From contig JAOTOM010005144.1 in NCBI GenBank assembly GCA_034440615.1, positions 800,501 to 864,500 on the forward strand: a stretch of 64,000 bases of DNA, in the 5' to 3' direction. This document shows positions 33,670 through 44,345 of the stretch, piece after piece. Within the stretch, counting starts at the first letter, position 1. Every line of letters begins with the position of its first letter. Both the position numbers and the translations under genes were made by a program. Source of the DNA: Ashinkailepas kermadecensis. Lineage: Eukaryota; Arthropoda; Thecostraca; Neolepadidae. The notes below the pieces were generated by a model that saw nothing but the letters and a program-made list of their open reading frames with translations, had not been told where the DNA came from and did no database searches.

Positions 33670-35370
33670 TAAGACTCTTTTATATGGGTCCCATGGCATC
33701 CCGTGCCGCCAGCCATCCTACAATTCCGCGACGTTTTATAGTCCACAGGTACTTCAGAGCCACACCGAATGCGCGACACTGCATTGGTGACAGTAATAAC
33801 ATCTAAATCGGCGGCATTTTCTTCCTCCCGTCACCTTTCTCCCCATCACCTGTCGCACGTGACATCCAAAAAAGACCGGTTGATCATGATTTGGTGACCT
33901 GTGACATCAAAGAGGGGAGGTCAAAAGTGGCCAGATCAGGCCGGTTAGCATCGCTTGCCTTGGATGGTTCTAAAAGCCACAATTTTGGTCGGATAGCTTT
34001 CCAACCAGCTTGAAGCGATTCGTTTCGATTTTCTCGCGTTCGTTGAGCGGCAACATGTCACACATGGGCCAAAGTCACTCAAATATCACACCAGTTCAAG
34101 TTAGAAAACGTTATGGGAGCGTGAATTGCCAATTCACGCTCTCTGTGTAGGATATTGTTATAATGTCATGTTCAGGTCCTACCGTATCCAACTATGATGA
34201 GTATTATTTTAATTGGCGCTAATTTGTATACCACTTGAGCCGACTCAAAATAGGCTGGCTGTACTCACACTTCGCGGGAAAGGCGGAGACAAACATCTGC
34301 CTTCACATGTGGGGATTTTAGCATTATCTATATGATGCTGCTTGGCAAGTAATGCATTTAAGACAAGGCTTGTTCCATACGAAATAATATAAATAATTAT
34401 GTAAAGTGTCGCCGTTCATCGATCGCTTAATCACACGCTACCCAAGATCATCGTGCCACGTTAATGTAAGGAGTTCTTTAAACACCAGTGTTGTTAAAAT
34501 CGTTTTTATTGTACGCCAGCGTCTTTATTATCTGCAATAAATTGACACTGTCCTCACTTAAAGACGTCGTTGCGATGCTATTTCATCTTTAATCAACTTT
34601 GACGATGTATAGCGGCTGTCAGTTGACCAGGAATACCCTCATTGAAACGAGTGATAGATTCTGGGGAAGTTCCAAGGGGCATTTTTAGTTAGTACCATAC
34701 TTTGATCAACATATTCAATTTCACATGCGACCACATCATGCTTCTGGCATTCCCCATGCTAAAGCCATACGGAAATATGGGAACATGTCAACTTTAGAAC
34801 GAAATTGACGAACACTAATGGCCGTTATACTGGAATTTAAGTGGTATCAGCTGATACAGAAATTATGAATGTATCCAGCACAGTTGGTCAAAAATCTCGA
34901 GATAGCATACTTTCTTTGTTTTTGACAATTATCTTCAAGATTTAGCCTCTAGCGGCAGCGGCCGCCATGCGACCCAATGGCATGCTTACAGTTCGAATTT
35001 CCACCGCTAGGTGCAAACGAAGCGCTAGCAGTAGCGTGGCCGCGCGTCTCCCTTATCGGATGTAAATCGCGTTGTTTTAGCGTCTTTTCATACGCCAAAT
35101 GCTGATTACAAGGCATCATAAGCCTGTAAATCGACGCTAACAACATCCGGTCACGTGAGGTCAAATGATCCCCGAGTGACCTGAGATGACCTTGTACCGT
35201 GCCCTGATGACATACTGGTTCCTGGTAGCCGGATCAGACTATCACGGCCAATTTTGAACCCAAACTGACTCCAATATGGCGGACGGCAACACGGAAAAGT
35301 ATTTACAGCACACAAACTGCCGTGCAAACGTTTCGATATCACTTCATAACTCTATAACCTGACGTAACCT
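33670..35370. other. No gene seen
   Basis: AT-rich unique sequence in the large intron; no coding, RNA or repeat signal. Confidence 0.35.
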
Positions 35371-35388
35371 GAAGCTTTTTATGGCGTC

Positions 35389-35432
35389 GTAGTTATTGTA
35401 GTTTAGGGGCGCATCGACTACATAGGCCATAC
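35389..35432 (-). mobile_element. Standalone SINE 3' module (44 bp) with a 16-bp target duplication
   Basis: Exact 16-bp direct repeats AGCTTTTTATGGCGTC at 35373-35388 and 35433-35448 enclose a 44-bp insert. On the minus strand it reads GTATGGCCTATGTAGTCGAT then GCGCCCCTAAAC, matching the insert at 25190. Confidence 0.75.
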
Positions 35433-35785
35433 AGCTTTTTATGGCGTCAAAATATGCCAAATTGGCCACTCTATTGGTATGCAAATTTGGGTTACGCTCC
35501 GGCCAACAGTATGTCAGTCAACAATTCATTCAGGCCATATCGCAGTTTGCCGGACTGTGCGCCGGCCGGCCGCCACAGAGGTTTGGTCGGTGCCGTGGCG
35601 TGGCCGCTCAGTGCCCCGCAGTCGGGCGGTGGCTGTTTACGACATCGTTAGGTCACCCGCGCAGCGTAATGATCGTGAATAGGTTTTACTTGCGAATTAC
35701 CAGAAACGAGTAAATCAGGTTAAAGATGCGAACGGAGGCGGCGCAGAACGGTCGTGCCGCGAGAGCCACTCGCCACAGAGGCGGC

Positions 35786-35801
35786 GGGGGGGGGGGGGGG
35801 G
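35786..35801 (+). repeat. 16-G homopolymer
   Basis: An uninterrupted run of G. Confidence 0.95.
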
Positions 35802-35940
35802 AGCGGTGCTGCACTGCTGAGCGGAGCGACGCTATGAGCCGTGTGAAGAGGACGCTGCCTGTAACTCCACCACGGACGGACGTGCTGAGTGGCGCGGCGT
35901 AGGGGGGGGGCTACAGGCCTCCACCCGTGCCCTGCAATGT

Positions 35941-35960
35941 ATGCATGCAATTGCATGCAT
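35941..35960. repeat. 20-bp perfect palindrome
   Basis: ATGCATGCAATTGCATGCAT equals its own reverse complement. The function is unknown; Oct/POU-type sites are ATGCAAAT, so the ATGCAAT arms are only loosely similar. Confidence 0.95.
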
Positions 35961-36314
35961 GCAACCTGCACATGTACTGCAGACTGTTTGTACACATGCA
36001 CCAGCCGCGGCCTCGGCGCGTCGACCCGTCTAACCAAGACCGTCCGCCACCCCGAGCTCCCGAGTCGGAAGAAGTGCTGGGACTCCCCTGGACGGCCGCT
36101 GCATGACGCCATGCCCACACGACGGCCCACATGGCGGCGCCGGCGCCGGGGCCTCGCTCCCCCCCGCCCTGTCTCCCATCCACATGACCGCCGACAGTCT
36201 GCTGGCGAAGGCGCAGCACGCCCCTGACGAGGTACCCCAGCAGCATCCCCGAGCCCAGCGCGTGGTCTCTGGCACACAACCGGGTACTGCGGCCCGGCCT
36301 ACTCGTGGCACTGC
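35961..36314. other. GC-rich unique sequence, no gene assigned
   Basis: Both strands have short open frames here because of the GC content. No frame combines a good acceptor and donor with recognisable protein sequence. Confidence 0.3.
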
Positions 36315-38075
36315 GACCACAGCCTATCGCCGCGGGTGGACCGGCCAGACCGTCACAGCCACCATCGACACCATGACCTAGGTCGGGGTCTGGTGCCGCG
36401 GGTGGACCGGCCAGACCGTCACAGCCGCCGTCGACACCATGACCTCGGTCGGGGTCTGGCGCCGCGGGTGGCCCGGCCAGACCGTCACAGCCGCCGTCGA
36501 CACCACGGCCTCGGTCGGGGTCTGGTGCCGCGGGTGGACCGGCCAGACCGTCACAGCCGCCATCGACACCACGGTCTCTGCCAGGGTCTGGTGCCGCGGG
36601 TGGACCGGCCAGACCGTCACAGCCGCCATCGACACCACGGCCTCGGTCGGGGTCTGGTGCCGCGGGTGGACCGGCCAGACCGTCACAGCCGCCGTCGACA
36701 CCATGACCTCGGTCGGGGTCTGGTGCCGCGGGTGGACCGTCACAGCCGCGGGTGGACCGGCCAGACCGTCACAGCCGCCGTCGACACCATGACCTAGGTC
36801 GGGGTCTGGTGCCGCGGGTGGACCGGCCAGACCGTCACAGCCGCCGTCGACACCATGACCTCGGTCGGGGTCTGGCGCCGCGGGTGGACCGGCCAGACCG
36901 TCACAGCCACCATCGACACCATGACCTAGGTCGGGGTCTGGTGCCGCGGGTGGACCGGCCAGACCGTCACAGCCGCCGTCTACACCACGGCCTCGGTCGG
37001 GGTCTGGCGCCGCGGGTGGCCCGGCCAGACCGTCACAGCCGCCGTCGACACCACGGCCTCGGTCGGGGTCTGGTGCCGCGGGTGGATCGGCCAGACCGTC
37101 ACAGCCGCCATCGACACCACGGCCTCGGTCGGGGTCTGGTGCCGCGGGTGGACCGGCCAGACCGTCACAGCCGCCGTCGACACCACGGCCTCTGTCGGGG
37201 TCTGGCGCCGCGGGTGGCCCGGCCAGACCGTCACAGCCGCCGTCGACACCACGGCCTCTGTCGGGGTCTGGTGCCGCGGGTGGACCGGCCAGACCGTCAC
37301 AGCCGCCATCGACACCACGGCCTCGGTCGGGGTCTGGTGCCGCGGGTGGACCGGCCAGACCGTCACAGCCGCCGTCGACACCATGACCTCGGTCGGGGTC
37401 TGGCGCCGCGGGTGGCCCGGCCAGACCGTCACAGCCGCCGTCGACACCATGACCTAGGTCGGGGTCTGGTGCCGCGGGTGGACCGGCCAGACCGTCACAG
37501 CCGCCGTCGACACCATGACCTCGGTCGGGGTCTGGTGCCGCGGGTGGACCGGCCAGACCGTCACAGCCGCGCACCATGACCTCTGTCGGGGTCTGGTGCC
37601 GCGGGTGGACCGGCCAGACCGTCACAGCCGCCGTCGACACCATGACCTCGGTCGGGGTCTGGTGCCGCGGGTGGACCGTCACAGCCGCCGTCGACACCAC
37701 GGCCTCTGTCGGGGTCTGGCGCCGCGGGTGGACCGGCCAGACCGTCACAGCCGCGGGTGGACCGTCACAGCCGCGGGTGGACCGGCCAGACCGTCACAGC
37801 CGCCGTCGACACCATGACCTCGGTCGGGGTCTGGTGCGGCGGGTGGACCGGCCAGACCGTCACGGCCTCTGTCGGGGTCTGGTGCCGCGGGTGGACCGGC
37901 CAGACCGTCACAGCCGCGGGTGGACCGTCACAGCCGCGGGTGGACCGGCCAGACCGTCACAGCCGCCGTCGACACCATGACCTCGGTCGGGGTCTGGTGC
38001 CGCGGGTGGACCGGCCAGACCGTCACGGCCTCTGTCGGGGTCTGGCGCCGCGGGTGGCCCGTCACAGCCGCGCAT
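36315..38075. repeat. 66-bp minisatellite, about 26 copies
   Basis: The unit is built from CCATGACCTCGGTCGGGGTC, TGGTGCCGCGGGTGGACC and GGCCAGACCGTCACAGCCGC plus CGTCGACA. At about 36730, 37680-37790 and 37900-37940, shortened units reuse GCGGGTGGACCGTCACAGCC, showing internal deletion or recombination. The 22-codon period makes a 456-codon minus frame and several others that are array artefacts. Confidence 0.96.
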
Positions 38076-38079
38076 CATG

Positions 38080-39590
38080 TCGCTGCTGCTTTGACACGCC
38101 TCATCGCTTTCCTGGCCATGTGCCGCCAGCCCCGCCTGAACACCAGTCCCGTGACCCCGTGACCCCGTGACATCACGGCGTCGCCGATGCAGTCTCTCAC
38201 AGCGAGGCGCCCCAGCCCCGGCGGCCAGGCCCGGGCGCCGCCAGACAGCCCTGCACGCTGCCCCCCCCCTCCACAGTGTGCCGACGTGGTGCGGGAGCCA
38301 GCGTCCCATGCCTCAGCTGTCACTGGCGCCCACTTGTAATGCCCTCATAAACCAGAACAACTCATTTGGGTGTCCTTGGCGGGTAGCAATGTTCGATCAA
38401 TATAAAATATTTACCTACCAACTTTGAGTTTTCGTCCCTGATGCCACTGAGCGTGTATTTCTGTACAGCATATTCTACTGTGCTGGTCAATGTGCAGCTG
38501 GCCATTCTCGTGGTCCAATGGTATTACGCGTAGCCACCAAGGTTGTTTGGAAAATATCGTTGCCAAATGATTCCATATCGTGTTATAATATATGCAATAT
38601 ATTAATAACATTATATTAGCAATGGATATTAGAACCAGTAAAACATTCATTTTCGCTGTGGTATCAAAGTTCACGTCTTAAATACACAGTTCAACATTCG
38701 GAAAGCAATTTCCAAATTCTAGTTCTTGCTGATAAATGTCACCTACGGAAGCTATCAACCACGAAATCATCCCAATCCTACCATCCCAATCTTACCAATT
38801 TGACCTCATTTTACCCTGAAAGTATTGAAAACATGGAATCATCAAATTCACACCGCGCATTGCACTGCAGCTTTAATCTCCACTGCAAATCTTGAGTTTT
38901 TAGCGTCAGTAGTTACGCAGATCGGGGGGGGGACGGAATCTTCCCCCTTCCCCTCCGTTATACGAGAGGCCGTTCGGCACGCCTGTTTTAAGCCTTCGTT
39001 TACTTCACATATAATATGTCTGAAGCTTCATTTCATTTCATTTCGCGAAAACACGGTTCTGCTTCAAATTGCGTCAACTTGATGACGTAGAGGCGGCATG
39101 ACCCACCCCCAACGATCTTCCCGAATCTGCCTTTTCCCATGTCTATTACACACACCGGTTTCTCAGGGTCTACTGAGCCTGGACAAACATCACCTATGTC
39201 CGGCTGTCGTATCACCTATATTGTCTATTCACCTATCACCATTGTCTGGTAGACTGTACCGCCGTACACAAGACGCTCCCGCCTAACTTTCCGGGACGTT
39301 GGCCGGCTTGGTTTGTTCACCACAAACGTTTACCAACTGTTCTCCATGTAACTGGTGGAACGGCGTTGGAAACAATCTCCGAGATGGGAGAGCCAGGCGG
39401 CAGAAGACAGTGCGAAGGCAACGCGAACACATCAACTTGTATGAAAAACGGTTCCAGTTTGTGAGGGCGAGGCGGAAATATTACTCGCTATTACCGAGGC
39501 CGCGCTCGCATTTAACTTATATTTTGCTTCGTTCATTTGTGTTTACTACTCTGACGCAATCGCACCATGCCTAGCCTGAATAAGATACCA
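38080..39590. other. No gene seen
   Basis: It is GC-rich to about 38330, then AT-rich unique sequence. No recognisable gene. Confidence 0.35.
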
Positions 39591-39594
39591 ACAC

Positions 39595-39880
39595 AATATC
39601 CAGGATACAGTGCATAGCATACCCGAGATACAGTGCATACCATACCCGGGATACAGGGTATACCATACCCGAGATACAATGCATACCATACCCGGGATAC
39701 AGTGTATAGCATACCCGGGATACAGTGCATACCATACCCGGGATAGTGTATACCATACCCGGGATACAATGCATACCATACCCGGGATACAGTGTATAGC
39801 ATACCCGGGATACAGTGCAAAGCATACCCGGGATACCATAACCGGGATGTAGTGCACGGCATACCCGAGATACAGCGCAT
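39595..39880. repeat. 24-bp tandem repeat, about 12 copies
   Basis: The unit is AGTGCATACCATACCCGGGA plus TACA. Variants swap GCATAC/GTATAG and CCGGG/CCGAG. Confidence 0.94.
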
Positions 39881-39944
39881 AGCATACGGGAACGTCGGCT
39901 CACATTGATAGGCGGCGTGGCCCCAGCTTCGAAGTTGGTGGCGG

Positions 39945-41185
39945 ATCGCGCCTATCCCTCGTCCCCGCGCCTATCCCTCGTCCCCGCGCCTATCCCTTGT
40001 CCCCGCGCCTATCCCTTGTCCTCCGCACCTATCCCTCGTCCCCGCGCCTATCCCTTGTCCCCGCACCTATCCCTCGTCCCCGCGCCTATCCCTTGTCCCC
40101 GAGCCTATACATTGTCTCCATCGTCCCCGCGCCTATACCTTGTCCTCCGCACCTATCCCTTCGCGCCTATCCATTGTCCCCGCGCATATACCTTGTCCCC
40201 GCGCCTATCCCTTGTCCCCCGCGCCTATCCCTCGTCCCCGCGCCTATCCCTCGTCCCCGCGCCTATCCCTTGTCCCCGAGCCTATACATTGTCTCCATTG
40301 TCCCTGCGCATATACCTTGTCCCCGCGCCTATACATTGTCTCCCGCGCCTATCCATCGTCCCCGCGCCTATACATTGTCTCCCACGCCTATCCCTCGTCC
40401 CCGCGCCTATCCCTCGTCCCCGCGCCTATCCCTTGTCCCCGCGCCTATCCCTTGCCCCGCGCCTATACATTGTCTCCATTGTCCCCGCGCATATACCTTG
40501 TCCCCGCGCCTATACATTGTCCCCGCGCCTATCCATCGTCCCCGCGCCTATACATTGTCTCCCGCGCCTATCCCTCGTCCCCGCGCCTATCCCTTGCCCC
40601 GCGCCTATCCCTTGCCCCGCGCCTATGCCTTGTCCCCGCGCCTATCCCTTGTCCCCGAGCCTATACATTGTCTCCATTGTCCCCGCGCATATACCTTGTC
40701 CTCGCGCCTATACATTGTCTCCCGCGCCTATCCATCGTCCCCGCGCCTATACATTGTCTCCCACGCCTATCCCTCGTCCCCGCGCCTATCCCTTGTCCCC
40801 GAGCCTATACATTGTCTCCATTGTCCCCGCGCATATACCTTGTCCCCGCGCCTATACATTGTCTCCCGCGCCTATCCATCGTCCCCGCGCCTATACATTG
40901 TCTCCCACGCCTATCCCTCGTCCCCGCGCCTATCCCTCGTCCCCGCGCCTATGCCTTGTCCCCGCGCCTATCCCTTGCCCCGCGCCTATACATTGTCTCC
41001 ATTGTCCCCGCGCATATACCTTGTCCCCGCGCCTATACATTGTCTCCCGCGCCTATCCATCGTCCCCGCGCCTATACATTGTCTCCCACGCCTATCCCTC
41101 GTCCCCGCGCCTATCCCCTGCCCCGCGCCTATCCCCTGCCCCGCGCCTATGCCTTGTCCCGCGCCTATCCCCTGTCCCGGTCGAC
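39945..41185. repeat. 18-19-bp minisatellite, about 65 copies, with higher-order structure
   Basis: The basic unit is CGCGCCTATCCCTCGTCCC, alternating with CCTATACATTGTCTCC and CATATACCTTGTCCC versions. A longer pattern (CCCGAGCCTATACATTGTCT, then CATTGTCCCCGCGCATATAC and so on) recurs about five times, so groups of units were copied together. Confidence 0.95.
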
Positions 41186-41189
41186 GTAT

Positions 41190-41870
41190 CTGCACGGCCT
41201 CAGCCATCAGACTGCAACTTCACCTGATACAATACTTTTCAACAGACAAACAATGGTGGCAGGGAGCAGTGGCGTTTTGATACTAGCACCACACGTAACC
41301 GACAGTTCCCCAACAACTTTTTTTGTTTACCTTTCCAAGTATTGTCAAGGGCCCAGTGTTTCTGAACTTACCAGAAGCACACCTTGCAATGAAAACACCA
41401 AAGTAGACCAGTTCTCAATCAGATTAATAGCTGCACATCCAAACAACGTAAAAAGACGTAAAACTAACAAGAGTATCAATGTGGGTACATATGCTTTGAG
41501 CTCTTGAAGAACGCTACAACCATAGTTGATTATCGCTAAGGTGAACTTAGAGACAGAAGCATCACACATAACGATATTACTAATATAACTCATAATGAGG
41601 GCAGCAGTGACACAAAAATGGATGGAACAGCGAATTAGGAACATTCGGAACAACTGGTCTATTATCGAATACAACACGGATCGAGATCCCACGTGTAGGA
41701 GTGCCATCCCGCCACCACGTGCAGATATTCACAAATGTACACGAGCCACGTGTTGGTGCCGCGGCAGGTCAGTGCCAAGGTGCCGTCGACGCGTGGCAGC
41801 GGTGTAGGTGTGTCACACATTGTCCATATTTTGATATCTCACCTGAATTGATGGCACATCATCGACGCTC
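41190..41870. other. No gene seen
   Basis: Unique AT-rich sequence with no family-level coding signal. Confidence 0.3.
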
Positions 41871-42045
41871 TTGGCGTGCCGTTGACATGGCATGTGACAA
41901 CATGGTCTATGACATAGCATTTCTTGGCAGTCCGTCGACATGGCATGTGACAACATGGTCTATGACATAGCATTTCTTGGCAGTCCGTCGACATGGCATG
42001 TGACAACATGGTCTATGACATAACATTTCTTGGCAGTCCGTCGAC
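41871..42045. repeat. 53-bp tandem repeat, about 3 copies
   Basis: The unit runs CGTCGACATGGCATGTGACA, ACATGGTCTATGACATAGCA, TTTCTTGGCAGTC. Diverged ATGACAT-containing sequence goes on to about 42185. Confidence 0.93.
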
Positions 42046-42227
42046 GTTTTTGTGTCATCAAGCTTTGTCACATGTCAATGCTTATGACACACTATCGATG
42101 TGTGTGACATGCCAGACATTTATGACATGTCATATCGAGGTTGATGACATGCTGTCCATGTTTGTAGCATATCGTCGACACACCACACGCGACTCCCCCA
42201 ACATTACAGCCACTTAGCATCCCATCA

Positions 42228-42385
42228 CACACCACACGCCGTCACTAATTACCTCACGCCACCAAACGCCGTCACTAATTACCTCACGCCACCAAACGCC
42301 GTCACTAATTACCTCACGCCACCAAACGTCGTCACTAATTACCTCACGCCACCAAACGCCGTCACTAATTACCTCACGCGGCGGC
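42228..42385. repeat. 30-bp tandem repeat, 5 copies
   Basis: The unit is CGCCGTCACTAATTACCTCA followed by CGCCACCAAA; almost identical copies. Confidence 0.95.
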
Positions 42386-43140
42386 AGCGCCTATTGCTGG
42401 GCTTAGCTGCTGCTGGACGGAACAACAAGGAAGTTGCAACAGTGACAAACCTCGGCATGGTCCAAAAAATGTGCAGTTTAATTTATATCTACGGCAGTCT
42501 TTCGGTACAGCGAAAATTTCGGTCCCTACGTGATACCAGAGGCAGGCATTTTCAAATCACTCCCTGTGTGATAAAATGCACTGGATATTAAGAGGGAAAT
42601 GAGCCTATGAATGACTGTTCGTTCTATAGTAAAATAATATTAACTAGGTGAATATGATCTCGTTCTTGCAGTTCGGCGCACCCTTGTCCTTGGCTCACGT
42701 CCTGCTGTTGACCAGCAACACAAAGTATGTGTTGCTCCTGTATCTGTTGCTACAAAGTATGTGTTGCTACAAAGTATGTGAATATGCTCCTGTGCTGATA
42801 TGCTGCAATGCGGCTCGAATAGTCATAACTAAGACTCGAAAAAACGAACAACAAGCTTTCTACATTGATGTGTTAAAGCTCGAACTCTCTTCTCGACGTA
42901 GTGTAGGCCAGGCAGCGTCTCCACTGTCTCACGCAGAATGGTCCAGAATGGTCCAGAATGGTCCAGAATGGCCCAGAATGGTCCGGCAAACCGACATCTC
43001 CACTGTCTCACACATAATGGCAAACCGACATTTCACTGTCTCATGCAAAATGGTCCTGGCAAGCCGACATCTCTACCGTCGCACGCAGACTGGCAAACCG
43101 AACCGACAGCTTCGAGGCAGACATAGTTAGATGGCATCAC
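42386..43140. other. Unique sequence with a small 10-bp repeat
   Basis: AATGGTCCAG is repeated about five times at 42937-42983. A CACTGTCTCACRCAGAATGG-type block occurs about three times nearby (42920-43050). No gene was seen. Confidence 0.5.
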
Positions 43141-43144
43141 GACA

Positions 43145-43925
43145 GACTTATCTAACCGACCGGACGGTGAAGTGGGCGGGACCACAGGGTTGGTTGGTTA
43201 TTTGGGCGCGCCGACTACGATGTCATTTAGCGCCCATGGGACACACAGGGCGAGACACGCCCACCGGACGGTGGAGTGGGCGGGACACAGGGTGAGACAC
43301 ACCCACCGGACGGTGGAGTGGACGGGACACAGGGTGAGACACACCCACCGGACGGTAGAGTGGACGGGACACAGGGTGAGACACACCCATCGGACGGTAG
43401 AGTGGGCGGGACCACAGGGTGAGACACACCCACCGGACGGTGGAGTAGACGGGACACAGGGTGAGACACGCCCACCGGACGGTGGAGTGGGCGGGACACA
43501 GGGTGAGACACACCCACCGGACGGTGGAGTGGACGGGACACAGGGTGAGACACGCCCACCGGACGGTGGAGTGGGCGGGACACAGGGTGAGACACGCCCA
43601 CCGGACGGTGGAGTGGGGGACACAGGGGGGGGGAGGTGAGACACGCCCACCGGACGATGGAGTGGGCGGGACACAGGGTGAGACACACCCACCGGACGGT
43701 GGAGTGGGCGGGACCACAGGGTGAGACACACCCACCGGACGGTGGAGTGGGCGGGACCACAGGGTGAGACACGCCCACCGGACGGTGGAGTGGGCGGGAC
43801 ACAGGGGGAGACACACCCACCGGACGGTAGAGTGGGCGGGACCACAGGGCGAGACACGCCCACCGGACGGTGGAGTGGGCGGGACCACAGGGCGAGACAC
43901 GCCCACCGGACGGTGGAGTGGACGG
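43145..43925. repeat. 42/43-bp minisatellite, about 17 copies, abutting a splice donor
   Basis: The unit is GACACGCCCACCGGACGGTG then GAGTGGGCGGGACACAGGGTGA in two parts (42 bp; 43 bp when it reads GGGACCACAGG). Its right end is about 5 bp from the donor of the exon at 43933-44093. A SINE module interrupts the first unit. Confidence 0.95.
43190..43237 (-). mobile_element. Standalone SINE 3' module inserted in the 42-bp array
   Basis: On the minus strand it starts ATGGGCGCTAAATGACAT and ends AAATAACCAACCAA, the same ends as the insert at 25190. The flanks GGGACCACAGGG (43178-43189) and GGGACACACAGGG (43238-43250) may be a target duplication, but both also match the surrounding array unit, so they are weaker proof. 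Confidence 0.65.
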
Positions 43926-43932
43926 GACGTAC

Positions 43933-44093
43933 CTGCCGGTTTCTGCGGTGCCGGTTTGCGCAGGCCGCCGACGGGCACTTCTCCGCCGCGCTGGATCTGG
44001 CTGTAGAGGCAGCGCTGCTCCTCCACACCGATGGTGGGCTGCTCGCGCCGGTGGAACACCAGGTTGGAGTCCGAGCTGTAGCCGTCCAGTACA
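43933..44093 (-). CDS. CAP: Exon of a SORBS/CAP-like adaptor gene (segment ahead of the SH3 domains)
   Basis: This 161-nt exon has an acceptor (GTCTGTTGGTCGTCAG) and donor (GGCAG|GTACGT), entering in phase 2 and leaving in phase 1. It codes for 53 residues: VLDGYSSDSNLVFHRREQP, then a linker, then CLYSQIQRGGEVPVGGLRKP and APQKPA. In vertebrate SORBS1 a corresponding segment (IYKSVLEGGDIPLQGL, from memory) precedes the charged helix seen in the exon at 6978. Phase 1 output fits that exon directly. An in-frame TGA lies further upstream at about 44150, so the true acceptor must be below it; an acceptor near 44130 is the alternative. Upstream exons (SoHo region) would lie at higher coordinates but were not found. 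Confidence 0.6.
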
Positions 44094-44156
44094 CTGACGA
44101 CCAACAGACCATCCACAGTGTTACGACGGGCACAAAGTCTCCGGGATTTTCAGCCC

Positions 44157-44345
44157 ACGGCTGAAAACTCTTTGAGTGGGGGGTTGTGTGCACTATAGCA
44201 TACTGCATGGGTACCTTTTCCTCTAAGAGGGGCGCCTTTTGCTGTAAAATCCATTGAGCGATGGGAATGGGGTTCGTGACCCACTCTCCGACCTGGAATA
44301 ACCACAACTTTTCCTCTCCAAATCCAGGATTCCAAAGCATACATC
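44157..44345 (-). mobile_element. Diverged copy of the 26.7 kb dispersed element
   Basis: On the minus strand GGCGCCCCTCTTAGAGGAAA, CAGTATGCTATAGTGCACAC and GAGTTTTCAGCCG match blocks at 26755-26860 in the same order. Where this element meets the exon at 44093 is unclear. Confidence 0.4.

Noticed and set aside
33402..33779. Minus-strand frame with HHPPPKPVPAGLKTHHQSL and an Ala run
   Set aside because: The Ala run is a CAG/CTG repeat and the Pro-rich part is a two-copy repeat. A possible acceptor exists at about 33597, but there is no donor or family match to support an exon.
36378..37748. 456-codon frame repeating a 22-residue Pro/Gly/Asp unit
   Set aside because: It comes from the 66-bp array (22 codons). 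Other frames on both strands are open as well, and there is no non-repeat protein sequence around it.
39905..41507. Three 430-455-codon Pro-rich plus frames
   Set aside because: They are products of the stop-free 18-19-bp repeat, open in all three plus frames.
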